Positions 12,023 through 25,200 of a stretch of DNA of 64,000 bases are shown here, piece by piece; position 1 is the first letter of the stretch, and each line of letters opens with the position of its first letter. The notes beneath the pieces were generated by a model, which saw only the letters and a list, made by a program, of their open reading frames with translations, made no database searches and was not told where the DNA came from. Source of the DNA: Lateolabrax maculatus (taxonomy: Eukaryota; Chordata; Actinopteri; Acropomatiformes; Lateolabracidae); NCBI GenBank assembly GCA_031216445.1, contig CM062210.1:13155501-13219500 (forward strand), in the 5' to 3' direction. The translations under genes and the position numbers were made by a program.

Positions 12023-13339
12023 AATGGAGAGCAACACTCTCAGTTGCGAGAGCAGAAACATTTCCAACAAAAAAGAGATGTAAAGCGTGCCAAAATACTG
12101 TATAAAAAGCCTTTGTTCTCTTAAGCTGTTCTCCTATACCCTGATAATAGCAGCAGGGCAAAACACTTACAAATATGACTAGCCAAATAAAATAAAGGCT
12201 TTCAAAGTGATTTTTTTGGAGTGCCTTAGAATCTCACTTACTAATTTTTTTGATCAAACCCTTCAATATTTGACATTAAAAGCACAGGCACGTATACATA
12301 TTTAGCAACTATTTGGTTGTGGGGACTGAAATTACATTAACATTTAGTAAAACAAGAGAAACAGGGGGAGACAGGAGCTACAGGCTTTTATAATGTTTTG
12401 ACACATTTGATATTTAATTCTTAGCATTTGACACCTCTGCGGCGGATTCCATTAAGGTGGATGCTCACACCTGTCACAGCCACCCCCAGAGACAGTGCCA
12501 TCACTACTGGTTACGGTTACTGTGGGGACCTATCTTGTAACTGCTGGATATAAGAGCCTGGGAGACTCGTTCTATCTGCGCAAAACACAGCAGGACCCTG
12601 TGGGGGCCATGAATGCAAAGGTCTCTCTCTCCCTTTTGTACCTCCCCCTGTCTCTCTGCCATCCTTGTAACATGCAAACTCCCCAACTCCTCTCTATCTT
12701 TTTCACAGCTTTACCACTCTCTCCTCACTCTCTCTCTCTCTTTCACTCCTTCTCTCCCAGTGTGCCTGCACGCCATCATTACTCCTTCTGCTTTGATCCA
12801 TCTCTAAGGGGCCGGATTGCAGTCTGGAGCATATGCAGAGAGGAGATACTGATGCGTGTGAGTGTGTGTGTGTGTGTGTGTGTATGTATGAGAGTGCGTG
12901 TGCGCATTGAGGCAGTCTGAAAAGAGTGAGAGATCAGAGGGAGAGGTGAGAAGAAAGTAGGATTACTGCAAAGAGGAGGAGGAGAAGAATGAAACGGATG
13001 AACGAGAAGGGGCGGATGGCCGGAAAGGCAAAGGGGGCTGGGGGGGTGGGGGGGTGGTGAGGAGTGAGGAGTGAGGAGGAGCAGGAGAGAATATGGGAGT
13101 CATTTCCAGCCATTTCCCATTTACCAAACTTCCTCCACTGTACTGGAGACCTACACAAATTTCTCTACGCCCAATGATCTCAAAACTCCTTATTTTCAAT
13201 GTCACTGGCCAAAGTCAAATCCTCATCCTTCACTTCCTCCGAACTGCATTAACCATCCCTCAATCCCTAATTCTTCTTGCCTCCTCGCCGTTTCCTCTTT
13301 ATCTCCCTCTCAGTTTATCTCACCCTCCCCTTTTCTCTG

Positions 13340-13389
<50 letters not shown>

Positions 13390-13649
13390 GCTATACTTGT
13401 GAGGACATTCATTGACAAAATGCATTCCCTGGACTCTTACCCTAACCATAACCATCAAAACTAAATGCCTGACCCCAACCCTTACCCTGACCTTAACCTA
13501 AACTTAATTCTAACCTAAACCTTTAAACCTTAACCGTTGAAGAGGTCTCAGAGAGCGAGGACCGGCCAAAATGTCCTCACTTTCCAAAAATGTCCTCACT
13601 CCCACGGTCTAAAACTCAAACTGGTTCTCACAAAGATAGCTGTACAAGG

Positions 13650-13683
<34 letters not shown>

Positions 13684-16600
13684 TTTCTCTCCCACTCTCA
13701 CTCCCTCTGTCTCCCTCTCTTAGTTTGGTCCTTGAGGACCGCTTTAAGCCGCGAGGAAGGAAAAGTACTTTTCTGCCTCATCAGCTTGCTGAGCGCGGTG
13801 TGGAGAAATCACAGCTGAGGGCTCCTCCACGGCCGATGCTAACAGCTAATGCTAATGCGCCCTTTGCCGAGCATGAAGGCCAATGGGCTCAAGCTAAAGG
13901 CTAACGATAATCATACTTTACAGGATGAAGAAGCCTGCGTGAAGACTGATGGGGCGGTAAATGTTGACGCCACCGGCTAACGTCTGAATCACAGCTCATT
14001 AGACTCCATGTGTGTCCCCGGACCTTCCGGCTGTGCTCGTGTCCTGCATACGTGCGCACATACGGACGTTCTTGGTTAGTGGACTGAATTCACTCACCTT
14101 TTGTCCCAAAAGGTAAGAAGAGGAACAAGAGATCATGACTGAACCAAACCGGACGTTTGAATTTGAATTGGAACAAACACAATTCTCATTTTGATAACCA
14201 TCCTGCCACTTAAAGGAATAGTTCGGCATTTTGGGAAACATGCTTTTTTGTATCATTAGAGTGAACTCGCTTTTTTGTATAGAGGCGATGATCTTATTTT
14301 ACCATAAATACTGGAAGCGATGGGAAACAACCAGCCTGGCTTTGTCCAAAGTTAAAGAAAATCTGTCCCCATGGTGACAATAACACTCCTGGAAGTCCCA
14401 GCGCTGGCTAATAAATAGTTCCACTGAACTGCCAGTAAAACCACATCGCGTTGGTTTTACATTTCTGTTTGGTTTGTATTAATTAATACAATTTAGACGA
14501 GTTGGTTGGCACGTCTTTATGCTACGTTAAGATGATCACCGGTTGGTTTAGCTTCTAATTTAACACACACACACGAGCGTGGTATCAGTGTATGACTGCG
14601 TGTGTAAAAGAAGCGCTATATAAATGCAATCCATTTGCCTTTGACTGTTTGATTAGAAAGATGTTTCCTCAGCTCTGGTCTAATTTCCTCCAAACTTTTG
14701 GGGTGATTCAAGTCCACTATGTCTCTACCCCTTTTTAATCAATTTTACTCCTGAACTTCTCAAGACCCCAGTGAACTCGCTGAGCCAGATGTCTGGCAAT
14801 GTGGCATTACACACGCCTAAATTAGACCAAATTGAATCTTGACTCTAAATTTAAATAAACTTCTTGAGGAGGGGGGGTCTACCTTGGCAAAAGTCCTTAG
14901 TTGGAAGGTCTTATACTGAAACTGGTTGTTAAGAGAACCGATGTACACAAAAACATGCACACTAACACTCACGTAATATTTGCATTCATTTTAAGTGTCA
15001 TGTGTTCCTCACCGGAGCGGTTATTTGGGGACGTCCTGACAGGGGAGACGGAGGGAGTTCGTGAGGAGGAGTAGGGCCTCTGTCTGTCTCTCTCTATCGT
15101 TGACGCAGAGCCCACAAAGTGATACTGGGAGTAACCATCCTGCAAAACCAACACACAAAAACAAAGAAGAAATTGGTTACCAACTGCCCAAACACAAAAT
15201 CCAATATTCAGGTGGTAAAGAGTTTTTTTTTAACCATTGACCAAAGTATTATACTATGATGGTGACTAAAGGGGTCTACAGTCACATAGTCACTTCCCTT
15301 TTAAATATTTCTAACAAACACAGTTTGGTAGGTGGCACTTCAACAATGGCTACAACACTGATTCAGTATTGATGAATCACAGAACTATATTTGTAGTATA
15401 GTGGTTTGGAGATAAAGCCCTCCATGTACCCATGCTGCAGCACTCCTTTTAAAGCATAGAAGAAGTGCTAAAGGATGAGAGCTTTAGGCACAATTGGTAA
15501 CTGATACACAAGTTGAAGACACACACACACATACAAAATTTTGTACGTATGAAATGATGAAATAAATGTTTGTGGCCACAAGAAAACAATTTCCAGAAGA
15601 TCAGAAAAGGATCACACTGACTGTGAAGTGTTCATGGGGAAAACATTGGTCTTTAGTGTCCTTGGTTGTCCGTCACAAAAAGCAGTTGTGTACATTTCTG
15701 AAAGTTTAAAATGTTATACTGAAAAATTAAAAACATTTCCTATAGAGATATTGGATTCAATATTCAATATATTCAATATTGGATTTCTTGAATTTAACAA
15801 ACCTGTGGTGGGCGAGTCAATAATGTATTCTGGACAGTGAAGGACACTGACAAACACCCACACATGCACATACAACAGTCCACACACTGCAAATGAACAC
15901 ACTTGCATCAAGCCTGAGCTTAGTGAATACCCCACTGTCCTTGTAGAAAAAAATTAATACAACTAACAACTCCACAAGCATAATTACTGCCAAGCCAATG
16001 ACTTTGTATCTGTATTAGTTTAGCAGTGATTGGAGCAAAGCCCTTTTTATAAAAATGGATTATGAGAGTCAACAACAATCACAGAGCTGGAACCAAATTC
16101 AATTTAGCATTAAGATAATTGGGTACCACTGAAAGCAAAGCACAAGCAGATGATAAAAGATAATGGAGACATGTTCCATCACAGCTTTACTGTCTGTTGG
16201 CATCGGCTTAGGAGCGGGAAACTGGTTGGACTGCGGTGACTGCGAGTACATGGGAGAGGTGAATCACTTCAGTACAGTTAGGCTGGAGAGCAGGAGACAT
16301 CGGGGAGGAGAATGAAAACGACTGAGAGATGCAGGAGATGAGGCAGAGAGAGAGGGAGGAGGGACAGACAGGGTAGAAACTGGGAAAGACAAGAGATGAC
16401 AGAAAGTAATGAGGGCAAGGAGGAGAAGGGAGATGGAGGGGGAATAATGACAGGAGAGTAAAGATAGCAAGGGGAGGAGACAGGTAACGAGAGGGAGGGG
16501 TGCAGATGGAGAGGTAGCCATGACGGCGAGAGTGAGAGAGGGAAGTAGGCTGGAGTGAGCACAGTCCCATGTCCTCCCCTGACTCCTATTTCCTGGGACA

Positions 16601-19600
16601 GCACTGAGGACTAATGGAAAGCTGGATCCTCTGACATACAGTAGTTCAAAGGTAGCTCACTTCCAGTCTCTGCCATCCCTCCCGCCCTCCCTCTTTTCCA
16701 CTTCATCTATTTATCCACCACTCCTTCAGTCTTCTGACTCACCTTGTTCCACATTCTCTTTCCCCTCTTCCCCCTCAACACATCTCATTACAGACCATGT
16801 AACCTCCTTGTGGTACATTGGACCGCTGTGCAATTGGACACTGTCAAACTGTCATGCTGCTCAAATGAACATAGTCGCTGAATATTAAATGATGAATGCA
16901 TTTTGCAGAGTGATGTGTGCAGTCTGCTGTCTGTAGAAGTGACTCACAAATGGTGTCCAGGAATGAGCCACAGGGGTCCTTAAGGGGGCCCCCCAAGCAA
17001 AATGAGGAATAGTTCAACTTTACAATTATTGAATTCACAAGAATGATCATAATCAGTGAAGAGAATTTATAAAAAAAAATAAAATGGCTGTCATAGCCAT
17101 ACATTTCACATTTTTTTACCTCTCCACATAAATTAACCTCGATATTAAATTAGCCTCAACATACAGTTTTCTTCTCTGTCTTAACCTCTGAAGTAGCTTT
17201 AAGTTGGTGAAATCATTATATTCCACACATGCCTGAGTATATATATATACTGTACATTCAGTATCAGCTTGTTCCAGCTCTTCAATGATTTTATTGTGTT
17301 GACACTGTAAATTCCCTCCCAGTTCAGCCCGACAAACTTGGTATGTTTGGGAAATCCACAAGAATTTAAAATAAAGTCATGTGTGTTGAAGAGTGATTGG
17401 CTGCACAGCATTAGTTTGTAATGCGTCAGTGAGGTTCAGTGGGTTCAATAAATATTAAATCAACATCAAAATTTCATATGGGACCAAATCAGACAGCAGC
17501 TAGTTTTTTTTCACCATTCTGCACCTTATCCAAGGACCAATGTTGGTGTCAGTGTGCACTGTGAAACCTTACTGAGGGTTCAGGCTAATGTGAATACCTG
17601 CTCTTTCTGATTCTCACCTATTCTCCTAGTCTTACCTGTTTTTCCTTCTCTGTCCGCCCACCTCCCCTTTCTCTCTCACACTGACTCTCTAACACTCCTT
17701 TCAGCTGTAAAAATGAGATGAAAAAAAAGAAAAGAAAAGAGAACGGGTTGCTAGGCAACCATTCCGCCTGTTGCTCTCACCATCACTGGATGGTTAGTTG
17801 AAGGTCGGGGACTGCGAGGTAAAAAGCGATTACTGCCCCAACAAATGAGATGTATGTGTGTGTGTGTGTCTGGCGGCGCTCATGCCAGACAGCAATTATG
17901 GCAAAAATTGTAAAAGGTTACACATGATGAGTGGTGGGACCCCTCTGGGCCTAGGCGACCACTGAACACTGTCATTTTTTCAGTCTATCAATCCTTTTCT
18001 CTCTCTTACCCATTTCACACTCAGATTTTCACAATCACACATGATCCATCTATCCTCACTGGAGTAATGTGCCTCTGACCTTTGCATACTTCATTTTGGT
18101 TGCTTGTGGTTCTGCTGATTTAGGAACTGGCCTTTATTCTACTGTTGCATTTATTATAAATGGCTCAGAATACTGTAGGAGTGTGCTGCAGCTCTTCTTA
18201 AAATACCGTTGTTAGCCTCTACACTGAGACAGGCTACCTCAAAACACCCCCAATCTCCTCACTCAGTGTCTCTCCCCGTCTAATACAGGTGAACATCAGA
18301 GGGAAACCAGGCAAAACGCAGACGCAGCTTCTGAGGCCTGAGGTTGGCTCGATGTCTACTGAAGTTTTTCAAACACTCTGTTCGCTGCCTTTTCCTGTTC
18401 AAGCTGTACGGCAGGGGATGATGGGTTAATTTTAACTTCCTCTACAAGACGAGCATCTCATCATTATATTCTTACAAACCTTTGAAAGCAGTGTGTGTTT
18501 GAGATAAAATCAAAAATGCTTAAATTTAAGAATTAATAATAGAAGGCTCAACTCAAATTGTCACATTTTAATGTGAAACTATACAAACCAAATATTGGAG
18601 AAAAAATATTAATTTGTTGTCTGTTTCATTACTACAGTTAACAGTTTTACCAGCTTTGTCAGTAACACACTTTTCAAATGTATTAATTTTATTTACAGGA
18701 ACATCCTGAGCATTATGTGTGCAGTAATCCTGCGAAGGATTAGGCTGTGCAATCAATGACCTTACACATACACATGACACACACATTTCTTACTCATTCA
18801 TATCACACACCCACATACTGAATCACACATCCCTGGAACATATTGTAAATCTGTCATACATGTAACAAACAGAGCATCTCTCTGACCCTGAACCCCATCT
18901 GTCATCTGTGTGTGTATCTGTTTTTTGTGATTTGTGTGGGTTCTTTGAGTATATGTGTGCATGCATGTGTGTGTGTGTATGAGAGGTTGTGTCTGATTAA
19001 GTGCCCAGGCTAGATCATTTATCAAGAAACGAGGCACGCCAGCCCAACAGAAATTACGCACTGGACAGAGATATGTCAAAGTGTAAGGGTGTGAATATAC
19101 AGTACGAAATTCAGTGTTTAGCTGATGTGTGTGTGTGCGTAGAGAGATGAAGACAGTGCATATGTTTGTGTGTGAGACAGAGAATTTGGTCCTTCTGGTC
19201 CTATTAAGAATAGGTTTATTTACAAAGTGACCATGCTTCAAGTCTTTGTTTTCTACAGTGATCCCGTGTTGCACAGAACTGCACATTTGTTGTTTACTGA
19301 GGATGACCTGTGGCTTCCCTCTCAGGAGACGTAGATGAAAGAAGACACGCGCATACACACAAACACACCCACTGAATGAGGACACATCCTGTCAAATAAT
19401 CCAAATAAACTCGGGTGAAAGTAGAGTTTTACTGCACTCTAGAGACTATTATACATGATTTATCCTAAAGTCAGTGCTAGTGTTACCACCAACAGATTTT
19501 GGCTTTGGTTTATTAATGACTGCTGCACCATTGATCTTTCAAGTCATCTCAGACGCCACTTTCATACAAAGTTACTGTTTATTTATGGGCTCCCAACTTT

Positions 19601-19920
19601 TCGTTTTGGTGCGCTGGGCAGCTCAGCCTCCCGTTCTGTTGCAATTCTCTTTTCTTTCTCCCTCTCTCTCACTGCTCCCATGGCAATGCTGTAGGAAGCA
19701 ATTTAACACTTCTTACTGCAGTTTGACAAAAAAAAACATTTTCAAAGACACACACTTGACAGAAACAAACATACATGTGTGGCCATAACCATAACTTCTA
19801 CACATTTGGAAAATGTGTTTCAAAATGCTCTAATTACTTCAAGACATAGCACACAACTCTTTGCCAACGCAGCTAAAACTGACTCATTATTGACCCAACA
19901 CGTTTCTCCTCTTTCCAGAA

Positions 19921-19951
<31 letters not shown>

Positions 19952-22295
19952 ACTCAAGTGTGCTCCTTTTCGAACAGCAAAAAGTTCATTAATTCACCTC
20001 ACTTTCTTTCCTCACTTCATTCTTTCTTTCTCCTCTTTTGCAGCTCTCTCTTTCTTCCCCTTTGCTTTTGCTCATAAACATTTTGCAGAGACATCCGACT
20101 CCACTTCCGTCTAAATTGTATGCTAATCCATGTTTGGATTGGAGGCTAACAGGATTTTCGCTGCACCTAACACCCATGACCTAATACGTAATGCAGGAAT
20201 ACTAGCAGTAAAGTCACTTATTTCGAGCTCTGGACTTGGGTGATAAAGTCAAAGTGTGGATCCTCTAACGCAACAATTTCCACAGTTATAAAATTAGGCT
20301 GGTTTGTCACTAACCAGGCTGTATTCATGCCATTTAGGAAGTAAACAGAAAGGTATGGCGTCTATCAGCCTTTAAAAGTAATTTTTAGAATAACTTTATA
20401 TAGAATAATGCAGCAGCTTAATTAACTGAACTGTGAAGTGTCAAAAAAAGTGTAAATTAGATAATTTAAATAGTTTGTGCTGCATTTAATAAATTAAGAA
20501 ACATTTTAACTGCATTACAAGAGCTTGATCAATTAAAGATTATGATGAAGTACAGGTGGATGAGTTGGGATGCAACTAAGGACAGACTGTAGATGACATC
20601 TTGTTTCTATTTTAGGATGATACATCAGTTTTTTTTGCTTTGAAAGAGAAAAGGTCTTTTTTTCACTGAATTAATGTTTACATCATATTGGATCAAATAA
20701 GACGGATGAGAAACTCATTTTGTTTCAAAATGTGCAGCCATCAATCTTTGTTGTTCCTTTCTTTTTATATCTGTCTTTCTCTATTAAATCATAGTTTGGC
20801 AAAAAAAAAGGGTCCTTGAAGTAAAGCTGGGTGGGGTTAAAGATAAACAAATAAATAAACGATCAAAAAAATGAGGCAACATTTGTCCATGAAGCAACCA
20901 TTGGCTGCTGTGTAAAGCCAATGTCCTTCATGTCTGAGCACTGGAGTGTTATGCCATCCAGTCGAGTGTAATGCTATCCAGTGGCAATGATTAGAGAAGT
21001 GTGAAGCAGATGAGGCTCCAAGGGGCCACATGGGGATACTGTTCAGTGTAATACGGGGGATGAGAGGATGACGAATGAAGAGAGGGACACAGTCGTCAGG
21101 ATGAGGCGAGGACACACTGATGCCATGGGGCGGCCTGTCCTGAAGTGACTGCAGCAACAGTCAGAAGTCTTGGATGCGGACAGACATTCAAGGAAGTCAC
21201 TGCGTTAGATTCTGAGTGGAACGCTTTTTGTTCGTCTCTTAAAGCAGGTGGAAGAAAAAGTCATTTGGGTGAGTGATTTTTTCACTCGTTTCTAATGCAT
21301 TAACACCTTAAAAGATAAGTCTTAATATATTTATATATTTCATTAATTGAAAGAAAATGTTATTTCAGGATTTTTTGAGGATTGACATCATCTTTGAAAA
21401 CTGATGTTCAGGTACTAAATTCAAGAAGGAAATCCCAGAGTTTATCATCTGAGGAAAATAGCATAAGATGAAATGACTTGTTGAAGTTAATTGTGTTGCA
21501 GTGGGCAAATTAACATGAACAGAGAGAACATTAACATTAAAAACGGAATAAATAAGAGGGACACTTAACTAAACAGCATAAATGCAACATTTCCACTAAC
21601 AAAAGTTTCAGAAGGTAGTCAACTAAAACTGATGAATATGAGCAGCACAATGATATCGCAGGGCTTGCGTTGTATAGCATTAGACTACACGTTTTTTTAA
21701 CAATTGTTCACGCAAGCATGCAGCTCAAATACATCATCAGCTGCATTCTCCTTTTTTCCACACAGAGATGAAAAAGACACATTCAAAGCCAAGGACACCT
21801 TCCCTGGAATGTGGTGCATAATATTTCTAAATATCTCACTGAAACTTGTTGATTACACTTCTAAAGTTTTAGTGCGCTGAATGGCAGATAACCTTGGTGG
21901 CAGATATTCACTCAACAACACTCATTACTGACAAGCGAAAGGAATAGAACATCTGTCATTACTTTTAATCAAGTTGCAGGCCTGTGTGGGTATTTGTCTT
22001 TTGAAAAGAAACAAAAGAGCCCGGAGGAGGAGGAGGAAGTCGGTTTCAAGTGTTTGTGTGAGTGAGAGACAAAGAGGGAGATAAAAGAGTGTGTCTGAGT
22101 GAGAGCGGCACACACATACCAGTCATCATTTCTCCAGCCCTCATATAGTTTCCTCACTTCTTTCTTGTTTGTGCCATTCTTTGTGAGCTACAAGTTAGCT
22201 GCCGTATTAATGAGCTACAGTTTCCTGGTAGCCAGCAGCATTAACACCACTCAGTCTTCATAATGGGCTAAATAACCATTAGCATCGATGTCAGC

Positions 22296-22336
<41 letters not shown>

Positions 22337-22643
22337 CGTAAAAAAAAAAAAAAAACCCAGCAGGCTAGAGACTAACACAAAGTTATTGATCCTCCTGCCT
22401 CTGTAAACACTGTTGCTCAGTTGTGATGGTGCCCAGCAGAACCCCATTATTCTTTTGTTTGGAGGTTGTTATGATTGACCTCAAGGCGAAAGGCACACAC
22501 AAACACACGCAACACACACAACAACAACACCAGCATAACGTATATACTGCACAAGACACAACCCAAAGCCATACAAAGATAGAGGATCGCCATGTGCATG
22601 CCCACATACACACCTTAGCACTTGGATACACCACATACACACA

Positions 22644-22700
<57 letters not shown>

Positions 22701-25124
22701 CACTCCAAGCATTTAAGAAGACATAAATCAAATTTAGTTTCAGTAATAAAGATGATAGTTTCATTGACATTTGGGAACATCAAATCAATACCACAAACAC
22801 AATAAAGTACAGAAATTGCTGCCTGATAGTTGCAGTTTGTGGAAAGCACTGGCAATGTCTGGCTAAACTGTCGATTGCAGGGTGGAATTAGATAATCCCA
22901 GCAGCCGCTTAAGACTGATTCACACTGAGTCTGGGAGACAACAGAAAATCCTGGCAAAGAACTGTCCCGACCACAAAACAAGGCATCATTCAGCCAGTGA
23001 GGTTTCAGCTGGGTAGCCTATAACATAGAGTTCGAACCACAACTTCCAGCTGTCAAGATACAAAAAAAAAAAAAGTCAGCGTACAATTGAGATGTGAATA
23101 AGTGATACCTTAATCTGTGTATTAAGTGTGGTTTTTAATTGCTTCATTAAACACTTTCAGCAGAGAACCATCCTTAACACCTGCTTCAGCGAAAGTGAAA
23201 AGCCCTCCTCCTAACATAGTTCATCCTCAGATAGTTCAGGGCCAATTTGAGATATATAGTAATTACTTTTTTAATTATAAAGATGCTCTGTCGAAAACCT
23301 AATATAATTAACATTTGTGCAACTGCCAGCCAATTTGATAACTAACCCTTTTTTGGCAAAGCTTGTTACTTTTCTTGCTCCTTCACAACACATTATATTA
23401 TACTGACATAATATTTTTAAAACTCTTTCAAGATTTATTCACACTAATGCACATCAATTACTCCTTATCAGAGCCTCTTACCAGATGTTTGCAAAGCACT
23501 AATGAATAAATGGATGTCAAATGTGTGAATTTGATTGTTAATAACACTGTTTTAGCTTTATCTTAAAATTACCACTACAACTTTTGATTTAATATTCACA
23601 GGATAGCATACAGTAGACCTATCATGTAATGAGTGTGTCCCTGCAGAGATGGACGTCACATTAATTCTTCATCTACTTGACATTGGTAAGTAAAAAAAAA
23701 GGAGTAGCAGAACTGGATGCAGTAAAGAGTGACAGGAAATATAACAGTGTGAGATAAACTGAGACCTACACAAGTTATGAGTACATGGTTTGTACTGCAT
23801 CCTACCTTCTTGTAGAGGGAGCGCAGGTCTCTGTACTGCCACATACTGCTGAGGACCTGAGAGGCTGCCTTTACCACCTTTGCTGAGTGTCTAGGGGGGA
23901 GAGAGAGAGAGTTATTTCTCCTGTACCTCATTCCTTTGGATAATGTTGTTATGTTATTCTGTCGCCTGTCTTTACCAGCTGCACAAGATGTGTGCAGGCC
24001 AGTGGCACTTGTGACGTTTCAAGAGTGAGAGGGCCATTGCTCTTTTCAGCAGAGAATGATTTTCCTTGCACAAAAAATGAGAGTTTCCAGATGAGTATAA
24101 AATGACCCTCTCTGCCATGCTAATGGTCCCATCCTTGCCACTTAGCTGAAAAATGACTCTAGTAGGAGTCAGTTCATAAGCCCTGCCCTTCTAACAGCTA
24201 TAGAGGGAAGCAGGAAGGACGCCCATTTGTTCACCAAAATTAACAAAAATCCTCCTGAAAACTGGCTTCAACCTGGGCTTTATCTTTTCCAAGTAAAAAA
24301 AAAACATAAAGCGTTTTAAAAATTGAAATATGGGGTGCATGTTTTAAAAAAAGTCAACGATTTTGCAGTGCAGACAGATCTTAACGGACACTGGTAGCTT
24401 CACTACCTTGAATACCAACAATGATTTGGATCCTTGTGAGATTACGATTATTCATTGCGTTTGACTGAAGCAATAAATTCCAGCCCGTGCAACTTTCGGA
24501 AAATAATGCAAAATTGTTCATTGTGGTTTGGAGTTTACTGTTCCAAAGGTATAGGTCATACACCAATATTTATATTATTATATATTATTAATAAAACGTT
24601 AAACAGTGGCTCTCTATGGTTGTACAGTAATGGGTATTTTCCCAATCTGAAAGTGTGTAATTGTGTGAATGTACCATGGCACTGCTGATAAGGAGCATTT
24701 ATCCTCAGTGTGCCTATCCCGAGAAAATGAAGATGTGTGGGCTATTAGCAGCTAACTACACTCACTGTGAAATTTGCACTTATGAAGGTTTCCTCCAGCA
24801 CTGCATCTCCCTCTTTATTGGTGCCCTTGAGCACAGTTCCCTAAATAGACTGAGTCTCTCTACATAACAATAAGTGAACGTTTGACCTCCGTCTGATAAC
24901 ACTCTGGTGTCATGGCAACCCCTGACCTGCTGGTTGCCATAGCAGCTGGGCAGAACACCCCGTTCTCCCATGGTGACAGGAGTTATATTCCTGCTGCATC
25001 TTCCTTGTTGTTCTCCAGCTGTCTTTTGTGGATGAATGGCCACAGGGAAGGCAGACGCTGCTATGAATGATGGATGTGTGGTCACATTAAGGTACTGGTC
25101 ACTACTGACAGTACAGGGTGCATA

Positions 25125-25200
<76 letters not shown>

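Larger units (their letters stand above)
10113..15012 (-). other. intron H-I (4.9 kb), repeat-rich
   Basis: This intron has no exon-like sequence. It contains CA arrays (10123-10196, 11977-12018, 13370-13389, 13651-13681), a G-rich tract (13032-13060), and several interspersed repeats listed separately (10749-11215, 13390-13650, 14208-14520, 14590-14645). Confidence 0.8.
15140..23805 (-). other. intron G-H (8.7 kb)
   Basis: No coding exon is seen. Contents are a purine-rich stretch on the plus strand (about 16270-16520), a palindromic RFX X-box-like site (17746-17760), CA/TG arrays (19923-19951, 22297-22331, 22645-22697) and a small imperfect direct repeat (20943-20984). The rest is AT-rich sequence. 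Confidence 0.8.

Noticed and set aside
13430..13530. Interstitial telomere repeat
   Set aside because: The CCCTAA-like words are irregular and embedded in a recognisable interspersed element, not a tandem array.
18798..19385. Longest open frame in the window, 195 codons on the minus strand
   Set aside because: It has no recognisable domain and part of it is a translated CA/TG repeat (His-Thr runs). It has no splice context matching ctnnd2 and no family resemblance that I can see.
22383..22981. Open frames rich in Cys-Val or His-Thr on both strands
   Set aside because: These are translations of the (CA)n/(TG)n array at 22645-22697.
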